64,000 nucleotides of DNA from an uncultured SAR116 cluster alpha proteobacterium (GCA_902616615.1 CACMTN010000007.1:1-64000); one strand, 5' to 3'; counted from the first letter of the stretch, positions 8,944 through 19,081 are shown. Numbers and translations: made by a program. Notes: generated from the letters alone by a model not told the origin.

Positions 8944-10407
8944 CTAATATTGCTTTATTAGGTGATATAACATTCTAACACCCCAACCAACCCCACCAAA
9001 AGGAATAGAAGGTGTTGATTTATTTTGCCAAGTAACACCAGCTATATCAAGATGAGCCCACGGTGTTTTTTCTACATGTCTTTTTAAAAAACATCCTGCA
9101 GTTATTGATCCAGCACCAGGACCTCCAATATTTTTCATATCTGCAATCTCTGTTTTAATTAATTGATCATAATCATCATCTAACGGCATTTCCCAAACCT
9201 TTTCACCTGTAATTTCTCCTGAATTAAAAATAACTTTGGCAAGTTCTTTATTATTTGAAAACAGGCCAGCTCTTATATTTCCTAACGCAACAATCATTGC
9301 CCCAGTTAATGTTGCAAAGTTAATCATAAATTTAGGTTTATATTTTTTTTCTGTCCAAGAAAGTATATCAGCTAGCACTAATCTACCTTCTGCATCTGTA
9401 TTTAAAACCTCTATAGTTTGACCCGAAAATGATTTTACAACGTCGCCTGGCCTTTGTGCGTCCCCATCTGGCATGTTTTCAACAAGACCTATAACCCCTA
9501 TTAAATTATACTTTAATTTGGAAAGTGCTGCTGCTTCTATAATACCAGTTACAGTAGCGGCTCCTCCCATGTCCCATTTCATATCTTCCATTGATTTTGA
9601 AGGTTTCAAAGAAAGTCCACCAGAATCAAAGCATACCCCCTTACCTACAAATACCATTGGGTTATCTTGTTTTTTACCACCTAACCATTCCATAACCACG
9701 ACTTGACTATCTTTTCTTGAACCTTTTCCAACAGCAAGTAATGCTTCCATTCCAATTTTATGAAGCTGTTTTTCATTATAAACTTTTACATTAACTCCTA
9801 TTTTCTTCAATTTTTTGCATTCATTAGCGAATGAAGTTGGATATAATATGTTTGGTGGTTGCCATACTAAATCTCTAGCTGTGAATATACCTTTAGCAAG
9901 ATTTAAGACCTCGGAAACATTCTTTAAATTTTTATTTGGTTCATTACAAACAAAAACAAAAGATTTTAAATTTTTTTTCTGTTTTAGTTTATTTTTTTTA
10001 TAATTTTCAAATTTATATGAACTTAAGGTAATTCCTAAAGCAATTCTTTCATTTATAAAAGTGTCATTTTCATATAATTTTGCTTGAGAAAAACTTAGAT
10101 TCTTAATCTTATTATAAATCCTACCTCCTAATTCTTCTGTATATTTAAATGTTAAATCTTTATTTGAAATTTTTCTTTTAACTAAAAGAAAATTACCTTT
10201 TTCTGATCTAACTAAAGTTATACTGGATGTTTCATTAATAATAATTTTATCTAAAAAATTAAATAAATCCTTATGAGGATTAAAATCATTTGATAAAAGA
10301 ATATTTTTTTCTGAGTAAAATAAAATATTTATATCATTGTCCTTAAATTTTAGATTATTATCTGGTTTTTGAAATTTAAATTTTATAAACCTATTATCAC
10401 TCAACAT
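8944..10407 (-). CDS. pepA: Leucyl aminopeptidase (M17, PepA)
   Basis: Di-manganese/zinc cytosolic aminopeptidase of family M17. The metal and catalytic residues are visible: Lys256 and Asp261 in VGKGVCFDSGG, Asp279 in KWDMGG, and Asp338/Glu340 in the signature NTDAEGR (336-342). The N-terminal ~170 residues are the usual poorly conserved regulatory domain. Length 487 is typical. It is divergent from lptF; pepA next to lptFG is a very common proteobacterial arrangement. Confidence 0.95.
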   Translation of the reverse strand: MLSDNRFIKFKFQKPDNNLKFKDNDINILFYSEKNILLSNDFNPHKDLFNFLDKIIINETSSITLVRSEKGNFLLVKRKISNKDLTFKYTEELGGRIYNKIKNLSFSQAKLYENDTFINERIALGITLSSYKFENYKKNKLKQKKNLKSFVFVCNEPNKNLKNVSEVLNLAKGIFTARDLVWQPPNILYPTSFANECKKLKKIGVNVKVYNEKQLHKIGMEALLAVGKGSRKDSQVVVMEWLGGKKQDNPMVFVGKGVCFDSGGLSLKPSKSMEDMKWDMGGAATVTGIIEAAALSKLKYNLIGVIGLVENMPDGDAQRPGDVVKSFSGQTIEVLNTDAEGRLVLADILSWTEKKYKPKFMINFATLTGAMIVALGNIRAGLFSNNKELAKVIFNSGEITGEKVWEMPLDDDYDQLIKTEIADMKNIGGPGAGSITAGCFLKRHVEKTPWAHLDIAGVTWQNKSTPSIPFGGVGWGVRMLYHLIKQY

Positions 10408-10510
10408 AATTTATCCTTTTATTCAAATAGAACTATTTTATTAATGTAGATTTGTTATAGTACTATAAGCATTTAAAAAAAATTCAATATAAATCTTTGA
10501 GAAAATTTAT

Positions 10511-11617
10511 ATGATTTTGACTCGGTATATCTTTAAACATACATTTAATAGTGTTTTTATATCTACTAGTGTTTTAGTTGGAATTATATGGGTTAGCCAA
10601 TCTTTTAAGAGCATAAAATTAATCATTGAAAAAGGAGCTGGACTTCTAGATTTTTTTATTTTATCTGCTTACAGTTTTCCGAGTTGGTTATTAATAGCTT
10701 TGCCGTTTGGTACTTTTGCTGGATGTATGATTTCATATTTAAAACTAGAAAATGATAGAGAGATATCAGTAATGAAATCAGCAGGCATTAGTCCTTTTAA
10801 ATTAAGCATGCCAGCTTTACTTGTTTCAATTTTAGTATCTTTAATTTTATTTGTTATTTCACACTTTATAATGCCGAAAACTTATAAAAATTTTAAAATA
10901 TTACAAAACGAAATTCGAAATAATTCACAAAGTTTTGTTTTAAAAGATAATATATTTATCGATTTAAACAAAAATCAAACAATTTTTATTGGTAAGTTTG
11001 ATAAAAATAATGAGTTAGAAGAAATTTTTATTCAAGACAGAAGTGATTCTTCAAATATAATTGAGTTTTTTTCTAAAAAAGGTAAGTTGGTTTTTGATAA
11101 AACCAAAATTTTAAATATGAAAGATGGAACTAGAATTTCTACTGACATAAAGGGAACGTCTACCATCTTAAATTTTAAAAGTTATGATATTGAAATTAAG
11201 AAAGAGCAGAATGAGTCAGTAGAGCCAAGAGTTATAGAATATAATGAATATGATTTTTTTGAATTGATTAAAAAATCCCAAAATGCTAGGGGCGACAAAG
11301 GTAAGTTACTAGCGGAAGCTCATAGTAGAAATACTGTCATATTTATGCCTTTTGTATTTTCTTATATTGTTATGTTAATAATTTTAAAAAGTAACTTTTC
11401 AAGAACTTTCTCAATATATAAGAAAACAACTGGAATTGGGCTTCTTTTTATTATTCAAAGTATAGTTTTAATAATTAAAAACACAGTTCATTCAAATGTT
11501 ATTTTTTTACCATTGATGTATTTATTTCCAATTTTTACATTAATAATACTAATAACATTACTTAATAAAAGTTATAAGTTCAGTAAATTTTCTTTTTTCA
11601 TTAAAAGGTCTCTATAA
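10511..11617 (+). CDS. lptF: LPS export permease LptF
   Basis: One of the two transmembrane subunits of the LptB2FG transporter, which extracts lipopolysaccharide from the inner membrane and pushes it along the Lpt bridge. The 368-residue protein has helices in the first ~120 residues, a periplasmic domain (about 125-270) and three C-terminal helices, the standard LptF/LptG topology. It begins MILTRYIFKHTF, as usual for the family. lptG starts 2 bases after its stop. A window containing both subunits implies an LPS-type outer membrane. Confidence 0.9.
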   Translation: MILTRYIFKHTFNSVFISTSVLVGIIWVSQSFKSIKLIIEKGAGLLDFFILSAYSFPSWLLIALPFGTFAGCMISYLKLENDREISVMKSAGISPFKLSMPALLVSILVSLILFVISHFIMPKTYKNFKILQNEIRNNSQSFVLKDNIFIDLNKNQTIFIGKFDKNNELEEIFIQDRSDSSNIIEFFSKKGKLVFDKTKILNMKDGTRISTDIKGTSTILNFKSYDIEIKKEQNESVEPRVIEYNEYDFFELIKKSQNARGDKGKLLAEAHSRNTVIFMPFVFSYIVMLIILKSNFSRTFSIYKKTTGIGLLFIIQSIVLIIKNTVHSNVIFLPLMYLFPIFTLIILITLLNKSYKFSKFSFFIKRSL

Positions 11618-11619
11618 AA

Positions 11620-12765
11620 TTGATACAGATTAATAATCATCCCATAATTCTTTATAAATATTTAACTAAAGATTTATTTAAATTTTTTTTATTTACATTA
11701 ATTTCGTTAATAATCGTAATTTTTTTTATTGATTTGATAGAGCTATTTAGGCGAGCATCTGATAAAGTGGGAGTGAATCATCTTCATAAAGCAAACTTTA
11801 TTGACTTAATTGGAATGGCTTCATTAAAAATATTTGGAAATATTCAAAAAATATTACCATTTGCAGCTCTAATTGGTTCTATAACTTGCTTTAACCAATG
11901 GAGAAAAAAAAATTACTATGTAATTACTAAAACCTCAGGTATTTCGTTATGGAAAATCCTTTCACCAATTTTAGTTTCTTTTTTCTGTGTAGGACTTTTC
12001 TCAATTATAATCTTGAATCCTTTTTCAACTCTTTTAAATAAACAATATGAAACCTTACAGACGTTATTTTTTGGAAATACAAATTTAAAAGAGATTTCTT
12101 TTGATACAGAAGGATTTTGGATTAAACAAAAGTCAGGAGATGAGTATTTAATTATTAATGCGAACAAAATAAATGAAGAAAATAATATTTTGCTTGATTT
12201 AAAAATTTTTGTTTATAATAAAAATAAAATTTTTGAAAAAAGAATAACAGCTCAAACAGGAAAATTTATTCCAGATAAATTACTATTACATGATGTAAGA
12301 TTAATTGATAAAAACTCTAAAATTTTTAATTTAAAAAAATATTTTTATTTAACTGATTCTGATTCCAGTAAATTGAATGTGGCGACTATAAAACCAGATA
12401 AAATTTTTTTATTTGATTATCCATATTATATAATAAAGATGAAAAAGTATGGTTTAAATATATCTAAACATTTAATTCACTTTTTCAAATTAATATGCCA
12501 ACCATTTTTGATATTATCGATGATTTTACTTTCTGCATCCTTAATGCTAAGGAGTAGTGAAAGAAAAGTGGAGGTTGGTATAGTTTCGCTAACTCTTGTC
12601 GTTGGATTTAGTTTCTATTTTATTGGAGATTTTATTTTTGCGTTAGGTTTTTCAGAAAAAATCCCCCCCCTGCTTGCAGGCTTTGGCCCAACCTTAATCG
12701 GTTTGTTTTCGGGGTGTTATCTAATAAGCGATATTGACGAAGTAAAATTTAAAAAGCAGGTTTGA
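11620..12765 (+). CDS. lptG: LPS export permease LptG (TTG start)
   Basis: Second membrane subunit of LptB2FG. It shows the same topology as LptF: N-terminal helices (about 15-125), a periplasmic jelly-roll domain, and C-terminal helices ending around SGCYLISDI. The chosen start is TTG at 11620, because an aaagg Shine-Dalgarno (11604-11608) precedes it and the first transmembrane segment begins only ~15 residues in; no suitable ATG lies nearby. A run of eight C residues (12663-12670) falls in the conserved IPPLLAGFGP segment. Followed by surA after 6 bases. Confidence 0.88.
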   Translation: MIQINNHPIILYKYLTKDLFKFFLFTLISLIIVIFFIDLIELFRRASDKVGVNHLHKANFIDLIGMASLKIFGNIQKILPFAALIGSITCFNQWRKKNYYVITKTSGISLWKILSPILVSFFCVGLFSIIILNPFSTLLNKQYETLQTLFFGNTNLKEISFDTEGFWIKQKSGDEYLIINANKINEENNILLDLKIFVYNKNKIFEKRITAQTGKFIPDKLLLHDVRLIDKNSKIFNLKKYFYLTDSDSSKLNVATIKPDKIFLFDYPYYIIKMKKYGLNISKHLIHFFKLICQPFLILSMILLSASLMLRSSERKVEVGIVSLTLVVGFSFYFIGDFIFALGFSEKIPPLLAGFGPTLIGLFSGCYLISDIDEVKFKKQV

Positions 12766-12771
12766 ATAAAG

Positions 12772-14031
12772 ATGACTTTACATTCATTTATTTTTAAAAA
12801 TTTTTTTTATATCGTAATTTTATCTATAAGTTTTATCAATTATGTTTTTGCCAAAGAAAACTATTTAGTAACTGTAGTAAACAACATACCAATTACAAAA
12901 GTTGATATTGTAAACAAAGCAAAGTTAATTTCAATATCAATTGATAAAAATTCTGACTTTAAAAATCTAGAAAATTATTACGACTTATCTCATAAGACTC
13001 TAATAAATGAAAAAATTATATTTTCCGCTGGAAAAAAAATTAATAAAAATTTAGACACTATCGTTTCAAAAAGAGCAAACAAACTACTTTTAGCTGAATT
13101 TGGAAATTCTGAATTAAAACTAAATGATTTTATAAAAAAGTTTTCTGTCCCTAAATCAACTTTATTAGAAAAATATAAAGCTCAAATTATCTGGGGCATT
13201 GTTCTAAAAGATAAGTATAATATACAGTTCTCAAAAATAAATAAGAATATTGATCAAAAAATTCAGCTGAACAAAAAACAAAAAAGTCAAGATTTATATG
13301 ATTTAGCTGAAATTGTTATCAACAGGAAAAATAATGATAAGCTTTTAGAAAATATTAATAATGCTTTAGAAAGAGGAATAAGTTTTATTGAAATTGCAAA
13401 ACAAGTTTCAATCAGTAATTCTTCAAAATTTGGTGGTAAAATAGGATGGAAAAACTATAAAAATTTGCCTGATTATATTAAAAGAAAAGAAAAATTAATA
13501 AATGAGGGTGATATATATATTTTTGATGAAAAAGATAAAGTTAAAATTATCAAGATTTTAGTAAAACGTATAAATGGCAATTTAAGTAAAAAAGAGGATG
13601 TTGTCTTACTTGCTGAAGCTAAATTTCCACTCAATTTTCAAAAAAAAACTAGAGCATACGAAGAAGTTAAAAATAAATTGGAACTTGACCTATTAAATAA
13701 AAAAAGTTGCAAAGCTTTAAGTTCTTTTAAAAAGCAAAAAAATAGAGAAATAAGTCTGAAAATGATAAATTCTAGAATTGCAGATATGAGTCCTAAGATA
13801 CAAAATTTAATTAAAAATACCAGCTTATTGTCAATTTCCAAACCATTTTTTTATGGTAATTATGGATACTCCTACATTAAATGTGATAGTAAAACAGCAA
13901 AGCTAGAAAAATTTGATTATAAAAAACTAAAAAGCATTACCCTAAATAAATATTTCTTAATATATAGTGAAAAGCTTTTAAAGCGGCTCAATAATGAAGC
14001 AAACATAATAGAAATTGAAAAAATCAAATGA
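12772..14031 (+). CDS. surA: SurA-like periplasmic chaperone / peptidyl-prolyl isomerase
   Basis: Periplasmic chaperone for outer-membrane protein folding. An N-terminal signal peptide (FIFKNFFYIVILSISFINY, ending near VFA) precedes the SurA N-domain with VVNNIPITKVDIVNKAKLIS. One parvulin-type domain lies around residues 170-270 (FGGKIGWKNYKNLPDYIK). Only one rotamase-like domain is evident and the sequence is divergent, so isomerase activity is uncertain. The genetic context (lptG-surA-pdxA-rsmA, next to an lptF partner) strongly supports the name. pdxA overlaps its stop codon by 4 bases (ATGA). Confidence 0.8.
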   Translation: MTLHSFIFKNFFYIVILSISFINYVFAKENYLVTVVNNIPITKVDIVNKAKLISISIDKNSDFKNLENYYDLSHKTLINEKIIFSAGKKINKNLDTIVSKRANKLLLAEFGNSELKLNDFIKKFSVPKSTLLEKYKAQIIWGIVLKDKYNIQFSKINKNIDQKIQLNKKQKSQDLYDLAEIVINRKNNDKLLENINNALERGISFIEIAKQVSISNSSKFGGKIGWKNYKNLPDYIKRKEKLINEGDIYIFDEKDKVKIIKILVKRINGNLSKKEDVVLLAEAKFPLNFQKKTRAYEEVKNKLELDLLNKKSCKALSSFKKQKNREISLKMINSRIADMSPKIQNLIKNTSLLSISKPFFYGNYGYSYIKCDSKTAKLEKFDYKKLKSITLNKYFLIYSEKLLKRLNNEANIIEIEKIK

Positions 14032-15038
14032 AAAAAAAAAATATAATATTAATTTCTGCTGGGGATCCGGCGAGCATATCAACTGAAATTACTATTAAAG
14101 CGATAGAATTAGGAAAGATTGATAAAAATGTAAATGCTGTTGTAGTAACTGACCCAAATCTTGTTGAGAATTATAAAACCTTAATAGGAAGTAATATAAA
14201 AATTAATAATATTAAAGACAAAAAACATTTTACTGACTACAAAGATAATTATTTCAATATTATATCAATAAAATTAGATAATAAATTTGGATATGGAAAA
14301 CCAGATATAAAGAATTATAATTTTGTAAAATCTTCAATAGTTACTACAACAAATATATGTATGAATAGTATTGCGTTAGCAATGGTAACAAATCCTATCA
14401 ATAAATATATTATGCACAAATCTGGATTTGAGTTTGAAGGCCATACTGATTTTCTAGCATATTTGTCTAAAAAAAGAAAAAAACCCGTAATGATGTTAGT
14501 AAATGATAAACTCAAAACTTTACCACTAACAATTCATGTTCCTTTAAAAAAAGTGCCTACATTAATTACTAAACAACTTATTTTTTCTAAAATTAAAATT
14601 GCAGCTGATGACCTTAAAACATTTTTTGATATTAAAAAGCCTAAGATTATTGTTACTGGACTAAATCCACATGCAGGTGAAGATGGAGATTTCGGTAAAG
14701 AAGAGATTAAAATAATTAAACCGGCTGTAGAGCAGTTAAAAAAACTCGGTGATATGAGTATAAAAGGGCCTATACCAGCGGATAGCGCTTTCGCTCCACA
14801 TAAAAGAGATCAATATGATTTAGCTGTTTGTATGTATCATGATCAAGCACTAATTCCAATAAAAACTTTGGATTTTTATAGTGGGGTTAATGTTACATTA
14901 GGTTTGGATTTTATAAGAACTTCTCCTGATCATGGAACAGGGTTTGACATTGCCGGTAAAAATTTAGCAAATCCACAAAGTCTGATTTCTGCAATTAATC
15001 TAGCTTATGAAATGAGTTTTTACAAAAATAATGTGTGA
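14028..15038 (+). CDS. pdxA: 4-hydroxythreonine-4-phosphate dehydrogenase
   Basis: Oxidises 4-phosphohydroxy-L-threonine in the DXP-dependent pyridoxal phosphate pathway. Motifs: AGDPASISTEI at the N-terminus, GHTDFLAYL, GLNPHAGEDG, and MYHDQALIPIK (metal/substrate histidines). The 336-residue length is normal. Translation is coupled to surA (ATGA overlap) and to rsmA, whose start lies 8 bases inside its end. Confidence 0.94.
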   Translation: MKKKNIILISAGDPASISTEITIKAIELGKIDKNVNAVVVTDPNLVENYKTLIGSNIKINNIKDKKHFTDYKDNYFNIISIKLDNKFGYGKPDIKNYNFVKSSIVTTTNICMNSIALAMVTNPINKYIMHKSGFEFEGHTDFLAYLSKKRKKPVMMLVNDKLKTLPLTIHVPLKKVPTLITKQLIFSKIKIAADDLKTFFDIKKPKIIVTGLNPHAGEDGDFGKEEIKIIKPAVEQLKKLGDMSIKGPIPADSAFAPHKRDQYDLAVCMYHDQALIPIKTLDFYSGVNVTLGLDFIRTSPDHGTGFDIAGKNLANPQSLISAINLAYEMSFYKNNV

Positions 15039-15864
15039 AATTATTAGAAATTTACCTAGTATTAGTGAGACATTAAAAAAAAATAATGTAAAATTTAATA
15101 AATCTTTAGGCCAAAATTTTTTATTTGACCTAAATCTAACTGATAAAATCGTAAGAAAATCTAAATCAACTGCTTCAACTATAATTGAAGTTGGCTCCGG
15201 TCCAGGTGGCTTAACTAGATCTATTCTTAAACTTAAATCAGGAGTAGTCTATACAATAGATAAAGACGTACAATCTAAAAAGATGCTTAACGATTTGAAA
15301 ATAATTTATGATGATAGACTTAATATAATTATTGATGATGCTCTAACCTATCCTGTTTGGGAATTAGGTAACGCACCAAGACAAATAATTGCTAACCTCC
15401 CATACAATGTTGGAACAAAAATGTTGACACTATGGTTAAAAAATATACAAAAATTTGATTGTCTTACATTAATGTTTCAAAAAGAAGTAGCCGATAGAAT
15501 AATTGCCAAACCAGGTTCAAAAGATTATGGAAGACTATCAATTTTAACTAATTGGTTAACAGAAAGCTCAAAATTATTTGATATACCTAGTCACGCGTTT
15601 ATCCCAAGACCAAAGGTTAAGTCAACAGTTATTCAATTGAAACCTTATGATAAACCAATTTTTGATGTTTCATTTGAATCTGTAGAAAAAATAACTCATC
15701 TAGCTTTTAGTCAAAAAAGAAAAATGCTCAAAACCAGTCTAAAGCAAATTAATGGTGAAAAAATTTTAAATGATTTGAATATTTCTCCAAATTTAAGACC
15801 GGAAAACTTGTCTGTGATTGACTTTTGCAAAATAGCAAAAAAGACATATCAGTATAAATATTAA
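15031..15864 (+). CDS. rsmA: 16S rRNA dimethyladenosine transferase RsmA/KsgA
   Basis: Dimethylates A1518 and A1519 (E. coli numbering) of 16S rRNA late in 30S assembly. The family opening KSLGQNFLFDLNLTDKI is at residues ~24-40, followed by the SAM-binding EVGSGPGGLT and the catalytic NLPYNVGT. C-terminal FSQKRKMLKTSL is also typical. 277 residues. The stop codon shares a TTAA with the convergent gmk stop. Confidence 0.95.
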   Translation: MCEIIRNLPSISETLKKNNVKFNKSLGQNFLFDLNLTDKIVRKSKSTASTIIEVGSGPGGLTRSILKLKSGVVYTIDKDVQSKKMLNDLKIIYDDRLNIIIDDALTYPVWELGNAPRQIIANLPYNVGTKMLTLWLKNIQKFDCLTLMFQKEVADRIIAKPGSKDYGRLSILTNWLTESSKLFDIPSHAFIPRPKVKSTVIQLKPYDKPIFDVSFESVEKITHLAFSQKRKMLKTSLKQINGEKILNDLNISPNLRPENLSVIDFCKIAKKTYQYKY

Positions 15865-16487
15865 TTTAACTTTTTTATGGTTTTATTTAATGTCACTTGT
15901 CTATGTCTTCTGAGTCTTTCAGAAAATAAAATTTGCTTTATTTGCTCTACAGCTAACTGAAGATCATTATTTACTATAACAAAGTCATATTCTTTATAAT
16001 GACTTATTTCTTTTTTAGCTTCTGACATTCTTATTTTAAAATTCTCTTTATTTTCACTCGCTCTTTTACCAAGTCTATTTTCCAGTTCTTTCATTGATGG
16101 AGGTAAAATAAAAACTTTTACAATATCTTCTGGCAATTGTATTGCGATTTGTCTTGTCCCTTGCCAATCTATATCTACAATAACATCAATTCCTTTGTTA
16201 ATTTTTGAAACAACCTCTTTTTTTAATGTTCCATATAGACACCCAAAAACATTAGCGTGCTCTAAAAATTGATTTTCCTTTAATAATATTCTGAACTCAT
16301 CTTCATTTTTGAAGAAATAGTGTTTTCCTTCAATTTCGTCTTTTCTTTTTTTTCTTGTAGTTACCGAAACTGATAAATCAATATCATCAACTTCATCAAT
16401 TAACTTTTTACATATAGTTGTTTTACCTGCACCTGACGGTGATGAAATAATAAGTAATAAACCTTTGTTAACGATTTTGGACATCAT
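15861..16487 (-). CDS. gmk: Guanylate kinase
   Basis: Phosphorylates GMP to GDP. The Walker A ISSPSGAGKTTI (residues ~13-24) and the GMP-binding region VSVTTRKKRKDEIEGKHYFF are intact. DIDWQGTRQI carries the second nucleotide-binding acidic residues. 208 residues. Two successive ATG codons (16487, 16484) are possible starts; the first overlaps the mltG stop as ATGA and an AAGGAT-type ribosome-binding site lies just upstream. Confidence 0.96.
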   Translation of the reverse strand: MMSKIVNKGLLLIISSPSGAGKTTICKKLIDEVDDIDLSVSVTTRKKRKDEIEGKHYFFKNEDEFRILLKENQFLEHANVFGCLYGTLKKEVVSKINKGIDVIVDIDWQGTRQIAIQLPEDIVKVFILPPSMKELENRLGKRASENKENFKIRMSEAKKEISHYKEYDFVIVNNDLQLAVEQIKQILFSERLRRHRQVTLNKTIKKLN

Positions 16488-17443
16488 TTATCCTTATTCA
16501 AAGAATCTTTCCATAATTTAATATTTTTCTTATGTAAACTATATGTTTTAGAAAATCTATGTCTACCATTACCATCGCTCACAAAATAAATATAATCTGT
16601 TTTTTTTATATTCTTTAATGCGTTTAATGCATTTTCTCCTGGGTAGGAAATAGGTGTAGGTGGTAAACCATGAAATTTATATGTATTGTATGGATTATTT
16701 GATTTTAACATTTTTCTTGTAATGTTTTTACCATTAACTTTGAAGCCATATGCAAGTGTTACATCTGATTGGAGTTTCATCTTTTTGTTAAGTCTATTGA
16801 TAAAAACGCTTGCTACTAATTTACTATCCTCAAAATTTCTAGACTCCATCTGAATAATTGAAGCAAGAATTAATAATTCATTTTTATTCTTTAATACAAA
16901 TTTTTTTGACTTTTCTTTCCAAATAGAATTTAAAAATTTTTTTTGAGATATTTTCATTTGGTTTAAGAGTTTGTTTCTAGGGTAACCTAATTTGAAAAAA
17001 TATGTGTCGGGTTTATAAATGCCCTCTTCTAGCTCTGTGATTGGTCCAGTCAAATATGGGTTTTTTAGTAAATTATATTTTAAGTCAATAGCTGTAGATC
17101 CTTCTATAAGTGTAAAACTTCTGTTTAATGTTTTACCTTTTTGTAAAATTTTTTGTATTTGTAAAAGAGAAGAATTTTTGGGAATTAAATATTCACCAGC
17201 CTTAGGTATAAAAGGTTGTTGATGAGTTAATGATACCAATTTCCAGTTTATATAAGAAATATCTATATTTTTGGTTCTAAGTTCAGATACAATTTGTTTT
17301 TGAATAGTATTTTTTTTCAATAAATAATAAGTTTCATCAAAAACAATAACTTTATTATTTATTTTGTTTAAATATATGTTGATTGTTGCAAATAGTGAAA
17401 AAAGCAATGCAAAAAACAAAAAAATCTTTTTTTTCAAATTCAA
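16484..17443 (-). CDS. mltG: Endolytic murein transglycosylase MltG
   Basis: Inner-membrane lytic transglycosylase (YceG family) that cleaves nascent glycan strands and ends their elongation. One N-terminal transmembrane helix (about residues 5-23) is followed by the periplasmic YceG domain. The likely catalytic glutamate is Glu200 in LASIIQMESR, with VASVFINRL and LQSDVTLAYG following as in the family. 319 residues. The start is TTG at 17443, overlapping the fabF stop (TTGA). Position between fabF and gmk is the standard alphaproteobacterial order. Confidence 0.92.
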   Translation of the reverse strand: MNLKKKIFLFFALLFSLFATINIYLNKINNKVIVFDETYYLLKKNTIQKQIVSELRTKNIDISYINWKLVSLTHQQPFIPKAGEYLIPKNSSLLQIQKILQKGKTLNRSFTLIEGSTAIDLKYNLLKNPYLTGPITELEEGIYKPDTYFFKLGYPRNKLLNQMKISQKKFLNSIWKEKSKKFVLKNKNELLILASIIQMESRNFEDSKLVASVFINRLNKKMKLQSDVTLAYGFKVNGKNITRKMLKSNNPYNTYKFHGLPPTPISYPGENALNALKNIKKTDYIYFVSDGNGRHRFSKTYSLHKKNIKLWKDSLNKDK

Positions 17444-18708
17444 TCTGAGTTACCAATTACTAAACTGGCATTCGTACCTCCAAAACCAAAAGAATTTGAG
17501 AGCACGTTTTTTATATTCCTTTTTTTTGATTTTATTGGCACTAAGTCAAAATCCAATGCATCTTTGTCTGGATTTAGTAAATTATTTGTAGGAGGGACAG
17601 TCTGATTAACTATTGATAATATTGAGTAAATTGCTTCTATAGCACCAGCTGCACCTAACAGATGTCCCGTTGCAGATTTAGTTGAACTAATACTGGTATT
17701 TTCTATTTTTTGTCCAAGAAGTCTACCAATCGCCTTTAATTCAATTATATCACCAAGAGGTGTAGAAGTACCATGCGCATTTATGTAATCAATGTCTAAA
17801 GGACTAATACCTGCGTCTTTTATTGCTGATAACATTGCTCTAAAACCACCATCTCCATTTTCAGCTGGGGCTGTTATATGGTGAGCATCGCCAGACAAAC
17901 CATAGCCTTTTATTTCTGCATATATTTTTGCACCTCTTGCAACAGCATGTTCTTTTTCTTCAAGAACAACTACTCCAGCACCTTCTCCCATAACAAAGCC
18001 GTCTCTGTCTTCATCCCAGGGTCTAGAACTATTTTTAGGATTATCATTAAAATTAGTACTTAATGCTCTTGCTGCGGCAAACCCTGCCATTCCAATTCTA
18101 CAACAAGCTGCTTCAGCTCCACCTGCAATCATTACATCTGCATCACCATAACGTATAATTCTTGATGCATCACCAATAGCATGAGCTCCGGTTGAACAAG
18201 CTGTAACAACAGAATGATTTGGTCCTTTAAAACCGTATTTAATACTCACTTGACCTGATAATAAATTAATAAGTGCAGACGGTATGAAAAAAGGGCTAAC
18301 TTTTCTTGGTCCTTTAGAATTTAAAAGTTCTGTTGTATTGGAAATAGTTTCAAGACCTCCAATACCAGAGCCAAGTATTACACCTGTTCTATTTTTTTGA
18401 TTTTCATCATCAGGAACCCAACCTGAATCTTCAACTGCTTGGATAGCTGAGATAAGACCGTAAGCTATAAACCTATCAATTCTCTTGTAATCTCTTGGTT
18501 CTATCCAATCTTCAATATTTAAACCACCTTCAGGATCATCACTCTTATTGGGTATTTGTCCAGCGATTTGACAAGGTAAATCTGAGACGTCAAAATTATC
18601 AATTTTATTTATACCAACTATGCCTGATACAAGTCTGTTCCAATTAATATTTATACCTAAACCAAGAGGTGTTAACAATCCTAACCCTGTAACTACAACT
18701 CGACGCAC
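17440..18708 (-). CDS. fabF: Beta-ketoacyl-ACP synthase II
   Basis: Elongates acyl-ACP by decarboxylative condensation with malonyl-ACP. The catalytic triad is complete: Cys171 in VTACSTGAH, His312 in NAHGTSTPLGD and His349 in KSATGHLLGA. 422 residues, normal length. Second last in the minus-strand fabD-fabG-acpP-fabF-mltG-gmk run. Confidence 0.97.
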   Translation of the reverse strand: MRRVVVTGLGLLTPLGLGININWNRLVSGIVGINKIDNFDVSDLPCQIAGQIPNKSDDPEGGLNIEDWIEPRDYKRIDRFIAYGLISAIQAVEDSGWVPDDENQKNRTGVILGSGIGGLETISNTTELLNSKGPRKVSPFFIPSALINLLSGQVSIKYGFKGPNHSVVTACSTGAHAIGDASRIIRYGDADVMIAGGAEAACCRIGMAGFAAARALSTNFNDNPKNSSRPWDEDRDGFVMGEGAGVVVLEEKEHAVARGAKIYAEIKGYGLSGDAHHITAPAENGDGGFRAMLSAIKDAGISPLDIDYINAHGTSTPLGDIIELKAIGRLLGQKIENTSISSTKSATGHLLGAAGAIEAIYSILSIVNQTVPPTNNLLNPDKDALDFDLVPIKSKKRNIKNVLSNSFGFGGTNASLVIGNSD

Positions 18709-18751
18709 AAAAAACTCCTAATTATATTTCGAGCAAATAATATTAGTTAGA

Positions 18752-18985
18752 TTAGCTATTTGAAGAAATAAAGTCTATTGCATCTTTTACAGTTTGAATC
18801 TTTTCAGCTGCATCATCAGGAATTTCACATTCAAACTCTTCTTCAAAAGCCATAACTAATTCAACAGTGTCTAAGCTGTCAGCACCTAAATCATCTATAA
18901 AACTTGCACTATCAACAACTTTTGATTCATCTACACCAAGATGCTCCACTACAATCTTCGTAACTCTACCAGCTATATCACTCAT
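18752..18985 (-). CDS. acpP: Acyl carrier protein
   Basis: A 77-residue acidic protein carrying growing acyl chains on a 4'-phosphopantetheine arm. The attachment serine is Ser37 in [10 protein letters not shown]. It lies between fabG and fabF, with 96 bases upstream and 43 bases downstream, and has a ggg/aagggg Shine-Dalgarno just before the ATG. The strong conservation leaves no real alternative. Confidence 0.98.
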   Translation of the reverse strand: MSDIAGRVTKIVVEHLGVDESKVVDSASFIDDLGADSLDTVELVMAFEEEFECEIPDDAAEKIQTVKDAIDFISSNS

Positions 18986-19081
18986 TAAAATCCCCTTAAA
19001 TTAATAAAAAAACTATTTTTGATTTCGAGTAACATAAATATGTAATGATGCCAAGCATATAATGTACTGCAAAGCAAAAAA

